Below the pieces are notes generated by a model that made no database searches, had not been told where the DNA came from, and was given only the letters and a program-made list of their open reading frames with translations. A DNA stretch of 12,246 bases from Natronohydrobacter sp. (lineage in GTDB: Bacteria > Pseudomonadota > Alphaproteobacteria > Rhodobacterales > Rhodobacteraceae). The stretch spans positions 1 to 12,246 of the forward strand of contig SKGU01000240.1 of assembly GCA_007117255.1 (NCBI GenBank). Reading direction: 5' to 3'. The position numbers and the translations under genes were made by a program. Shown piece after piece: positions 7,860 to 12,246 of this stretch; positions within the stretch are counted from its first letter, which is position 1; the number at the start of each line of letters is the position of its first letter.

Positions 7860-8570
7860 ATGATGAAACCGGACCCTTCTGCCCCTGTTGGCACCAGTGC
7901 TATGACATGGAATGTGCCTAATATCCTGACGATCCTGCGTCTGCTGGCAGCGCCGGGCGTGGCCGTGATGTTTCTGTATTTCCACCGCCCCTGGGCCGAC
8001 TGGTTCGCGCTTGTACTCTTCGCGCTGGCTGCAATCACGGATTTCTTTGACGGGTATCTTGCGCGCGCGTGGAAGCAGGAAAGCCGTCTGGGTGCCATGC
8101 TTGACCCGATTGCCGACAAGGCCATGGTGGTCATCGCGCTGCTGGTGATTACTGGCTATTCCGGTATGAACCCGTGGCTGATCCTGCCTGCCACTGCTAT
8201 CCTGTTCCGCGAGGTCTTTGTCTCTGGCTTGCGCGAATTTTTGGGCGATACGGCCGGGTTGCTGAAAGTCACGAAGCTGGCGAAATGGAAAACCACTGCG
8301 CAAATGACCGCAATCGCGGTGCTGTTTCTGGCCATGGGGCTGGAATATGTGCGCGAAGCGACAACGCTGCGCAGCCATGCGGCCCTGATCGAAACCCTGT
8401 CGGAAATCGGTACAGAAGATGTGAATGTCGTGGATCTGGCGCGACAGGGCGGCAATATGGTGTGGAACTTTGGCCTTGCCCTGATCTGGATCGCGGCAGC
8501 CCTGACGCTGATCACCGGCTGGGACTATTTCCGCAAAGCGCAACCCTACCTGAAAGACACTCGCCCATGA
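7860..8570 (+). CDS. pgsA: CDP-diacylglycerol-glycerol-3-phosphate 3-phosphatidyltransferase (PgsA)
   Basis: Integral membrane enzyme of the CDP-alcohol phosphatidyltransferase family, committing CDP-diacylglycerol to phosphatidylglycerol synthesis. The family motif DG-x2-AR-x8-G-x3-D-x3-D is complete: D61, D64, G65, A68-R69, G78, D82, D86 in TDFFDGYLARAWKQESRLGA and what follows. FREVFVSGLREFL and KTTAQM further on match PgsA rather than other family members. Several hydrophobic segments are visible (about 28-40, 47-60, 90-125, 145-160, and a last one near 205-222). The start is chosen from AGGA at 7851-7854; ATG 7860 and ATG 7863 both fit, the family's conserved region begins at ATG 7902, and 7824 lacks a ribosome-binding site. 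A hydrophilic stretch of about 35 residues before the last helix is absent from E. coli PgsA. The stop overlaps the moaD start (ATGA). Confidence 0.93.
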   Translation: MMKPDPSAPVGTSAMTWNVPNILTILRLLAAPGVAVMFLYFHRPWADWFALVLFALAAITDFFDGYLARAWKQESRLGAMLDPIADKAMVVIALLVITGYSGMNPWLILPATAILFREVFVSGLREFLGDTAGLLKVTKLAKWKTTAQMTAIAVLFLAMGLEYVREATTLRSHAALIETLSEIGTEDVNVVDLARQGGNMVWNFGLALIWIAAALTLITGWDYFRKAQPYLKDTRP

Positions 8571-8818
8571 CGCTGGACATCCTTTATTTTGCCTGGGTGC
8601 GTGAACGCATCGGCGAGCCACGCGAAACTGTGAGTACCGATGCCACCACTGTCGCTGAGCTGGTCGATGAGCTGCGCGCGCGCGAAGATCGCTATGCATT
8701 GGCATTCTCCGACCTGTCCGCCCTGCGCGTGGCGCTTGATCAGGATCTCGCCGATTTTGACGCACCGCTTGCAGGTGTGCGGGAAGTGGCCTTTTTCCCG
8801 CCAATGACCGGGGGCTGA
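8567..8818 (+). CDS. moaD: Molybdopterin synthase small subunit MoaD (sulfur carrier)
   Basis: Ubiquitin-fold sulfur carrier of 83 residues. It begins ILYFAWVRERIG, typical for MoaD, and ends FFPPMTGG. The C-terminal Gly-Gly is adenylated by MoeB and converted to a thiocarboxylate, which MoaE uses to insert the dithiolene sulfurs into precursor Z. Size and terminal residues are exactly as expected. The start overlaps the pgsA stop by 4 nt and moaE begins 2 nt after the stop, so translation of pgsA, moaD and moaE is coupled. Confidence 0.95.
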   Translation: MTLDILYFAWVRERIGEPRETVSTDATTVAELVDELRAREDRYALAFSDLSALRVALDQDLADFDAPLAGVREVAFFPPMTGG

Positions 8819-8820
8819 AA

Positions 8821-9261
8821 GTGGATATCCGCGTGCAGGATGCGCCCTTCGATTACGGGCAGGAATGCGCCGGTTTTGGCGCGGATCGCAGCGATATCGG
8901 CGCAATCGTCACGTTTTGCGGGATCGTGCGTGACGAGCACAGCACGCTACAAGCGATGCAGATCGAGCATTACCCCGGCATGACCGAACGCGCCTTGCAC
9001 AAGATCGCGTCCGAGGCGCAGGCGCGCTGGTCCCTGTCGGATTGCCTGATCATCCACCGTTTCGGGCGGCTGAAGCCGGGCGAGAAGATCATGATGGTCG
9101 CCACCGCCGCGCGCCACCGCGCCGATGCTTTTGCGGCGGCGGATTTCCTGATGGATTACCTTAAATCCCGCGCGCCGTTCTGGAAGAAAGAGTTTTCAGG
9201 CGAGGGCGCCGAATGGGTGGCAGCGAAGGATGCGGATGAGGATGCGCTGAAGCGGTGGTAG
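8821..9261 (+). CDS. moaE: Molybdopterin synthase catalytic subunit MoaE, with probably exchanged C-terminus
   Basis: Large subunit of molybdopterin synthase, which converts cyclic pyranopterin monophosphate to molybdopterin with sulfur from MoaD. Family motifs are GAIVTFCGIVRD (27-38), MQIEHYPGMTE (46-56), IIHRFGRLKPGE (77-88) and DFLMDYLKSRAPFWKKE (about 108-124); the last includes the catalytic lysines. Translation starts at GTG 8821, preceded by GGGGG at 8810-8814. The 146 residues are complete in length. From about 9166 the gene has a second copy 1380 nt downstream. I infer that codons after roughly 9189 came with an inserted islet: the present tail reads FSGEGAEWVAAKDADEDALK then RW-stop, while the displaced tail (10546-10647) reads ATATGAEWVAAKEADEDALK then RWDT-stop. 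There is no terminator directly after the present stop. Confidence 0.94.
   Translation: MDIRVQDAPFDYGQECAGFGADRSDIGAIVTFCGIVRDEHSTLQAMQIEHYPGMTERALHKIASEAQARWSLSDCLIIHRFGRLKPGEKIMMVATAARHRADAFAAADFLMDYLKSRAPFWKKEFSGEGAEWVAAKDADEDALKRW
9166..9258 (+). repeat. Left direct repeat at moaE 3' end (candidate attL)
   Basis: This segment matches 10546-10638 without gaps at an offset of exactly 1380 nt, with 73 of 93 bases identical by hand count. Two blocks are near perfect: 9166-9188 (TCCCGCGCGCC, one mismatch, TTCTGGAAGAA) and 9235-9258 (24 of 24, beginning GATGAGGATGCG). Upstream of 9166 the similarity stops, so the first block is the most likely crossover core. Confidence 0.8.
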
Positions 9262-9327
9262 GGGCCGCAACCAAATCACGCCAGTGCAGGCAATGATGCG
9301 TTGCAGAAAAATGAACAGCATGACATG

Positions 9328-9355
9328 TGACAAAATGTCAGTGACAGATTTGTCA
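9328..9355. promoter_or_regulatory. Paired TGACA/TGTCA dyads upstream of the XRE gene (candidate operators)
   Basis: Two dyads lie side by side: TGACA-AAA-TGTCA at 9328-9340 and TGACA-GATT-TGTCA at 9342-9355. They also form the direct repeat TGTCAGTGAC (9336-9345 and 9351-9360, 15 nt apart). A 14-bp 5-4-5 dyad fits binding by a Cro/C1-type helix-turn-helix dimer. The second dyad overlaps the -35 box of the promoter at 9350-9379, so autorepression by the XRE protein is the simplest reading. Confidence 0.5.
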
Positions 9356-9379
9356 GTGACTTTAGCTGATTCCTATATG
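9350..9379 (+). promoter_or_regulatory. Candidate sigma-70-type promoter for the XRE gene
   Basis: TTGTCA (9350-9355; 5 of 6 to TTGACA) is followed after 18 nt by TATATG (9374-9379; 4 of 6 to TATAAT). Transcription would begin near 9387, leaving a leader of about 35-45 nt. The remaining part of 9262-9422 contains only the dyads and no supported gene. Confidence 0.45.
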
Positions 9380-9431
9380 AAAATGGGGCGTCAGCCGAAC
9401 GTGATTAACCAAGTTTCGCAAAGTGCATCAA

Positions 9432-9800
9432 ATGCTCAACGGTGCAAACCATAACGACGTATCAGAAATTTTCCGTAGCAATCTAACAAGGATGCTGCGG
9501 GAGAAAAAGGTTACTGCAGCTGCTCTCTCTCGAGAAGCAGGCCTGAATCTGCGTGCAGTGACCGATATCATTGAGGGGCGGGCTCAGAGCCCTCGGCTGT
9601 CAACAATTTATCTACTTTGTAGAGTCCTCGATGTGTCACTGGACGAGATGATCTCTAGCGAGGCCCCGAGGATTGAAGCGGATCATTCAGGCACTCGCAT
9701 TCATCCTGAAGTCGAGAAATTTCTTTCATCTCTGAGTGAAGAAGAGCAAGAACAGCTTCTAGAGTCAATTCGGAAACTGGCTGGCTACTGGAAGCGATAA
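9432..9800 (+). CDS. XRE/Cro-C1-type helix-turn-helix transcriptional regulator
   Basis: Small DNA-binding protein of 122 residues. The helix-turn-helix domain covers about residues 15-75: SNLTRMLREKKVTAAALSRE, then AGLNLRAVTDIIEGRAQSPR, then LSTIYLLCRVLDVSLDEM, which matches the HTH_3/Cro-C1 pattern (recognition helix around LNLRAVTDIIEG). The C-terminal 45 residues are charged and probably helical (HPEVEKFLSSLSEEEQEQLL), perhaps for dimerisation; there is no S24 peptidase domain, so it is not a LexA/CI-type self-cleaving repressor. The start could be ATG 9432 or GTG 9423; neither has a strong ribosome-binding site. Codons such as CTA, ACA, AGG and TTA set it apart from the surrounding genes. 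It is the first gene of the islet inserted behind moaE, with dyads in its promoter that suggest autoregulation. Target and signal are unknown. Confidence 0.85.
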   Translation: MLNGANHNDVSEIFRSNLTRMLREKKVTAAALSREAGLNLRAVTDIIEGRAQSPRLSTIYLLCRVLDVSLDEMISSEAPRIEADHSGTRIHPEVEKFLSSLSEEEQEQLLESIRKLAGYWKR

Positions 9801-10034
9801 TCAGCTCGAGAAGCGCATTATCAACTTCACCCCCTTGGTCTACACAAGAGTTTTGCTTCATGGATGCAGTCGTCCCTGACGTGTTACCATGTTACATGTG
9901 ATATTTCACACCACAGGCAAGTGTTAATGCGGGTTCTTTTCGTATTTTAACGTGTTTTCTGACACTTAACCTTTCATACGAACTACAAATGTGATATTTC
10001 ACATTTTGTTATGACGTCACTGGAAGGTGTTTAC
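9801..10034. promoter_or_regulatory. AT-rich control region with two identical TGTGATATTTCACA dyads
   Basis: The 234 nt between the two islet genes contain TGTGA-TATT-TCACA twice (9897-9910 and 9990-10003; identical over 15 nt including a preceding A, starts 93 nt apart). Between them lies an imperfect dyad TTAA(C)GTGT-N6-ACACTTAA (9947-9969). CATG-TTA-CATG (9888-9898) abuts the first dyad, and ACATGTGA (9894-9901) recurs at 9323-9330 before the XRE gene. A weak promoter could be CTGACA (9959-9964) with TACAAA (9984-9989); the second dyad would then cover the transcription start. The half-site spacing of 4 nt is 2 nt shorter than in CRP and FNR sites. No protein-coding frame here is convincing. 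Confidence 0.5.
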
Positions 10035-10532
10035 ATGAACTGTTCCCGAAAGTCGGTCAGCAGAAGGCTAGGTCCAAAGTGCAAAGGTATAGCCCTTTTG
10101 GTGGGCCGCCCTTTGGGTGTTACCTGCACAGACATACGCAACTGGGCATACGACTTTGCCAAGATCAGTGTGATGGGCGTGAGTTTCTGCCCAGACACCC
10201 TTAGATGGCTGGAGAAGCTAGATTGCAAACTCGACTTTGCAGTCGTAGACCTCGATCACTTCGCGACGATCAATCAAGCAATTGAGTTATGTCTGGCGTT
10301 GCGGCGGCTGCAGCCATCTTGCAAGATTGTTCTTGTTTCTGACGATGTATCACGCGACGACTTTGGATCGGAACGCAAGCCCATCGCAGACGCAACCCTC
10401 GTAAAGCCTGTCAGCAGAACGCGCTTCATCGACACGCTTTTATTCATCGGGCCATATGATGAAACCGAAGAAGTGCAGCAACTAAGCTACAGCTTTGGGA
10501 TACCAACTATCAGCGCAATAGAAAGACGCTAG
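10035..10532 (+). CDS. Degenerate response-regulator receiver-domain protein, stand-alone
   Basis: The 165-residue product reads as a single CheY-like fold without an output domain. Beta 1 is GIALLVG (18-24), beta 3 DFAVVDLDHF (67-76) with D72 at the phospho-acceptor position, beta 4 KIVLVSDD (97-104) with S102 at the Ser/Thr position, and beta 5 DATLVKPVSRTRF (119-131) with the conserved lysine K124. The acidic pair that normally binds Mg2+ after beta 1 is replaced by G-R-P, so ordinary phosphorylation is doubtful and it may be a pseudo-receiver. The start at 10035 follows GGAAGG (10022-10027) by 7 nt; the in-frame ATG at 10011 has no ribosome-binding site and is not favoured. The last 25 residues are not part of the fold. 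Codon use (AGA, AGG, CTA, ATA) differs from the flanks. Partner and output are unknown; no histidine kinase is in the window. Confidence 0.6.
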   Translation: MNCSRKSVSRRLGPKCKGIALLVGRPLGVTCTDIRNWAYDFAKISVMGVSFCPDTLRWLEKLDCKLDFAVVDLDHFATINQAIELCLALRRLQPSCKIVLVSDDVSRDDFGSERKPIADATLVKPVSRTRFIDTLLFIGPYDETEEVQQLSYSFGIPTISAIERR

Positions 10533-10545
10533 ACTCATCCGAATT

Positions 10546-10647
10546 TCCCGCGCGCCCTTCTGGAAGAAGGAAGCAACCGCGACAGGCGCGGAATGGGTTG
10601 CCGCCAAAGAGGCCGATGAGGATGCGCTGAAGCGGTGGGACACATAA
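10546..10647 (+). pseudogene. Displaced 3' end of moaE (candidate attR side)
   Basis: In the moaE frame this segment encodes SRAPFWKKEATATGAEWVAA followed by KEADEDALKRWDT and TAA (10645-10647). It aligns codon for codon with moaE residues 116-146 and adds two residues (DT). It has no start codon or ribosome-binding site, and no moaE-like sequence lies before 10546, so it is not a gene. Differences from the intact gene are partly synonymous, as in homologues that diverged under selection rather than a recent duplication. The terminator begins 8 nt after its stop. I take it to be the original end of this chromosome's moaE, separated by insertion of the islet. Confidence 0.8.
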
Positions 10648-10655
10648 ACGCGTAC

Positions 10656-10687
10656 TGAAAAGGCGGCCCCGAAGGGCCGCCTTTTCA
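10656..10687. terminator. Bidirectional rho-independent terminator between moaE remnant and rplA
   Basis: A perfect 14-bp stem (10656-10669 with 10674-10687) closes a four-base loop. On the minus strand the loop is UUCG closed by C-G, the very stable tetraloop, and on both strands the GC-rich stem runs into TTTT. It ends rplA transcription 18 nt after the rplA stop, and originally probably also ended the moaE operon coming from the other side. Confidence 0.9.
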
Positions 10688-10705
10688 AATTCTATGACAA
10701 TAGCT

Positions 10706-11404
10706 TCAGCCCTGCGTCGCGCTGGACACATCTACTGACACGCCCGGCCCCATGGAGGAGCTGACAGAGACCTTGCGCAGATAAGCACCTTTTGCGCCGG
10801 TGGGCTTCGCCTTTGCGACAGCATCCACAAAGGCGCGCAGGTTTTCAGCCAGCTTGGCCGCGTCAAAGGACGCCTTGCCAATGCCTGCATGCACGATCCC
10901 GGCTTTTTCGGCCTTGAACTGCACCTGACCGCCCTTGGCGCTTTCGACAGCCGCCGCGACATCCATCGTCACCGTGCCCACTTTCGGGTTCGGCATCAGG
11001 TTGCGCGGACCAAGGATCTTACCCAGACGGCCGACAATCGGCATCATGTCCGGCGTTGCGATGCAACGGTCGAACTCGATCTTGCCGGACTGGATGGTTT
11101 CCATCAGGTCTTCGGCGCCTACGATATCCGCGCCCGCAGCGGTCGCTTCATCCGCCTTGGGGCCGCGTGCGAAAACAGCCACGCGCACGGTTTTACCGGT
11201 GCCATTGGGCAGGTTGACCACACCGCGGACCATCTGGTCTGCATGGCGCGGATCGACGCCGAGATTCATCGCGACTTCAACCGTTTCGTCGAACTTGGCC
11301 GATGCATTTGACTTGATCAGCGCAACAGCGTCTTCGACACTGAGGTTTTCTTTGCCGACAAAGGCTTCGCGGGCGGCCTTGATACGCTTTCCGTGTTTAG
11401 CCAT
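10706..11404 (-). CDS. rplA: 50S ribosomal protein L1
   Basis: Ribosomal protein L1 of 232 residues, which binds the L1 stalk of 23S rRNA and moves deacylated tRNA out of the E site; in E. coli it also represses its own mRNA. It starts MAKHGKRIKAAREAF and contains the RNA-binding stretch VGRLGKILGPRNLMPNPKVG followed by TVT, the L1 signature, in the middle of the protein. Length is normal. It lies 4 nt after the rplK stop with AAGGG in the end of rplK as ribosome-binding site, so the two are co-translated. It is followed by a strong terminator rather than by rplJ-rplL. Confidence 0.98.
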   Translation of the reverse strand: MAKHGKRIKAAREAFVGKENLSVEDAVALIKSNASAKFDETVEVAMNLGVDPRHADQMVRGVVNLPNGTGKTVRVAVFARGPKADEATAAGADIVGAEDLMETIQSGKIEFDRCIATPDMMPIVGRLGKILGPRNLMPNPKVGTVTMDVAAAVESAKGGQVQFKAEKAGIVHAGIGKASFDAAKLAENLRAFVDAVAKAKPTGAKGAYLRKVSVSSSMGPGVSVDVSSATQG

Positions 11405-11408
11405 GACC

Positions 11409-11861
11409 TTACCCTTTCACTTCGATGCCGCAGGATTTCGCCGAGCCTGCGATGATTTCCATAGCGCCCTCGATCGTGGTCGCGTTCAGGTCTTTCATCT
11501 TGGCTTCTGCGATCTCGCGCACCTGCTTGGTGGTCACAGTGCCCGCGACCTTGCGGCCCGGCAGGTCAGATCCACGCGCGCGGTTACGCTTGCCGACAGG
11601 CTTCAGACCCGCTGCGCGCTTCAGGTACCAGGACGCCGGCGGCGTCTTCAGGTCCATCGTGAAGGACTTGTCCTGATAATAAGTGATCACGGTCGGAACG
11701 GGTGCGCCTGGTTCCATCTCGGCGGTGCGCGCGTTGAATTCCTTGGTGAACATCATGATGTTGATGCCGCGCTGACCCAGAGCGGGACCGACGGGCGGCG
11801 ACGGGTTCGCTTTACCCGCCGGAATTTGCAGCTTCAGCTGCCCGATTACTTTCTTGGCCAT
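11409..11861 (-). CDS. rplK: 50S ribosomal protein L11
   Basis: Ribosomal protein L11, the base of the GTPase-associated centre, contacting elongation factors and needed for RelA activation. The N-terminal domain shows LQIPAGKANPSPPVGPALGQ then RGINIMMF (about 11-38) and the C-terminal rRNA-binding domain KQVREIAEAKMKDLNATTIE then GAMEIIAGSAKSCGIEV. At 150 residues it is about 8 longer than E. coli L11; the extra residues form a basic segment around 88-106 (KPVGKRNRARGSDLPGRKVA) between the domains. The ATG at 11861 has AGGAG about 8 nt upstream; an in-frame ATG at 11882 would add seven residues and use up that site. The gene lies between nusG and rplA in the canonical order. Confidence 0.97.
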   Translation of the reverse strand: MAKKVIGQLKLQIPAGKANPSPPVGPALGQRGINIMMFTKEFNARTAEMEPGAPVPTVITYYQDKSFTMDLKTPPASWYLKRAAGLKPVGKRNRARGSDLPGRKVAGTVTTKQVREIAEAKMKDLNATTIEGAMEIIAGSAKSCGIEVKG

Positions 11862-11886
11862 CTGGCCTCTCCTTCTTCTCACCTCA

Positions 11887-11960
11887 CCCCATTGGCACGC
11901 GTGCCGGGGCTTGTTGCGGTTTAGTGGTCAGGCACTCACCGGGCGCGCCCGGCTTTGCCT
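11887..11960 (-). promoter_or_regulatory. Structured rplK leader with two hairpins (candidate L1 autoregulatory site)
   Basis: The 114 nt between nusG and rplK can fold, in the mRNA sense, into two hairpins. The first (11930-11960) has stem AGGCA/TGCCT, an asymmetric internal loop (CTT against CTCA on the plus strand) and an inner stem CCGGG/CCCGG with loop CGCG. The second (11887-11909) has CCCC/GGGG with a 3-nt bulge and GGCA/TGCC with loop CGCG. Neither has a U tract, so they are not terminators. L1 represses rplKA in E. coli by binding an internal-loop helix in the leader that mimics its rRNA site. The first hairpin is the better candidate, but I could not confirm the L1-contact bases. 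Confidence 0.35.
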
Positions 11961-11975
11961 CCCACGGGGCTTCAT

Positions 11976-12246
11976 TCAGGCGTCTTTCGACACCTGCGTG
12001 AATTCCAGGTCGACCGGGGTGGCCCGGCCAAAAATCGACACCATCACCTTCAGGCGGCTGGCAGCATCATCCACTTCTTCAACTGTGCCAGAGAACCCTT
12101 CGAACGGGCCGTCATTGACCTTGACCTGTTCGCCGACTTCAAAATGGATCAGCGTGCGCGGGGCTTCTTCGCCTTCCTGCACACGGTTCAGGATCATGTT
12201 CACTTCCTCGTCGCGCATGGGCATGGGTTTGCCCTGCGTGCCCAGA
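11976..12246 (-). CDS. nusG: Transcription termination/antitermination factor NusG, C-terminal part (partial)
   Basis: The last 89 codons of nusG; the frame remains open at the window edge (LGTQGKPMPMRDEEV and on), so the N-terminal NGN domain is outside. The linker leads into the KOW domain: VGEQVKVNDGPFEGFSGTVE then EVDDAASRLKVMVSIFGRAT then PVDLEFTQV, the NusG consensus including IFGR-x-TPV. NusG binds RNA polymerase through NGN and links it to Rho or to ribosomal protein S10 through KOW. It sits directly upstream of rplK, as in most bacteria. Confidence 0.96.
   Translation of the reverse strand, partial: LGTQGKPMPMRDEEVNMILNRVQEGEEAPRTLIHFEVGEQVKVNDGPFEGFSGTVEEVDDAASRLKVMVSIFGRATPVDLEFTQVSKDA

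Larger units (their letters stand above)
9189..10545. mobile_element. Small islet inserted in the 3' end of moaE (XRE repressor plus receiver-like gene, no integrase seen)
   Basis: The segment lies between two direct copies of the moaE end and looks foreign by eye: AT-richer, with AGA, AGG, CTA, ATA and TTA codons that the flanking genes rarely use. It holds two regulatory genes and a control region with inverted repeats. No transposase, integrase, terminal inverted repeat or tRNA gene is present. The arrangement (replacement gene end on the left, displaced original end on the right) is that of an element integrated site-specifically in a gene's 3' end. Because no recombinase is visible, it may be a deletion remnant, an element moved in trans, or a recombination product. 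Exact edges depend on where in the repeat the crossover fell. Confidence 0.5.

Noticed and set aside
7425..8804. Long minus-strand open frame of 459 codons antisense to nudC, pgsA and moaD
   Set aside because: It lies opposite three well-recognised genes, has the composition of a high-GC shadow frame (rich in Arg, Gln and His), and shows no domain.
9311..9457. Short plus-strand frame (about 48 codons) starting at ATG 9311
   Set aside because: It covers the dyads and promoter of the XRE gene and overlaps its start in another frame. The repetitive peptide simply mirrors the TGTCAGTGAC repeats.
9655..9861. Minus-strand frame of 68 codons at the end of the XRE gene
   Set aside because: Most of it is antisense to the XRE coding region and no ribosome-binding site or family resemblance was seen. 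A small antitoxin-like product cannot be excluded but has no support.
9897..10003. TGTGATATTTCACA as CRP or FNR sites
   Set aside because: CRP and FNR half-sites (GTGA or TTGA) are separated by 6 nt; here the separation is 4 nt, so the geometry does not fit.
9262..10545. Insertion sequence or classical toxin-antitoxin module
   Set aside because: There is no transposase and no terminal inverted repeat, and the long imperfect direct repeat is coding moaE sequence rather than a short target duplication. Neither islet product resembles a known toxin.
10935..11924. Plus-strand open frame of 329 codons over rplA and rplK
   Set aside because: It is antisense to two essential ribosomal protein genes with perfect family matches. 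The long frame is a by-product of their codon bias.
11931..11959. GC-rich hairpin after nusG as a transcription terminator
   Set aside because: No U tract follows on the minus strand, and nusG and rplK are normally co-transcribed.

Overview
The window is a stretch of GC-rich alphaproteobacterial chromosome. Gene content and protein style point to Rhodobacteraceae (Rhodobacter/Roseobacter group): a second-type RpoH heat-shock sigma factor, a ChaN-like protein, CoaBC, Dut, a membrane-anchored MoeB-like E1 enzyme, a signal-less CpdB, NudC, PgsA, MoaD/MoaE and nusG-rplK-rplA. No species can be named from the sequence alone.

Layout. (1) 1-83, minus strand: the first codons of a ComM/YifB-type Mg-chelatase-like ATPase, divergent from the next operon. 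(2) 235-4677, plus strand: rpoH, chaN-like, coaBC, dut and a moeB-like gene. They are tightly packed (4-nt ATGA overlaps at rpoH/chaN and coaBC/dut, 1 nt between dut and moeB) and probably form one transcript with a possible extra start before coaBC. (3) 4674-6617, minus: cpdB, convergent with moeB and sharing the tetranucleotide TTAA of the two stop codons. (4) 6855-9261, plus: nudC, pgsA, moaD, moaE; the last three overlap or nearly abut. MoaD (ending in Gly-Gly) and MoaE are the two molybdopterin synthase subunits, and the MoeB-like protein upstream would be the enzyme that activates MoaD. (5) About 9189-10545: a compositionally different islet with an XRE-type repressor gene, a 234-nt AT-richer control region carrying inverted repeats, and a gene for a degenerate receiver-domain protein. 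(6) 10546-10647: a second, non-initiated copy of the 3' end of moaE, followed directly by a strong terminator. (7) 10706-12246, minus: rplA, rplK and the 3' part of nusG.

The most interesting structure is region 5-6. The end of moaE occurs twice in direct orientation, exactly 1380 nt apart (9166-9258 and 10546-10638; 73 of 93 positions identical by hand count, no gaps). Homology begins abruptly at the same point in both copies. The distal copy lies 8 nt before the terminator it shares with convergent rplA. This is what is left when an element integrates into the 3' end of a gene, supplies its own replacement end, and pushes the original end away. The islet carries two regulatory genes and no visible integrase, so it is either a remnant, a passenger mobilised in trans, or the product of allelic recombination. 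Both islet genes are preceded by 13-14-bp dyads (TGACA/TGTCA before the XRE gene; two identical TGTGATATTTCACA copies before the receiver gene), which suggests a small self-contained switch of unknown output.
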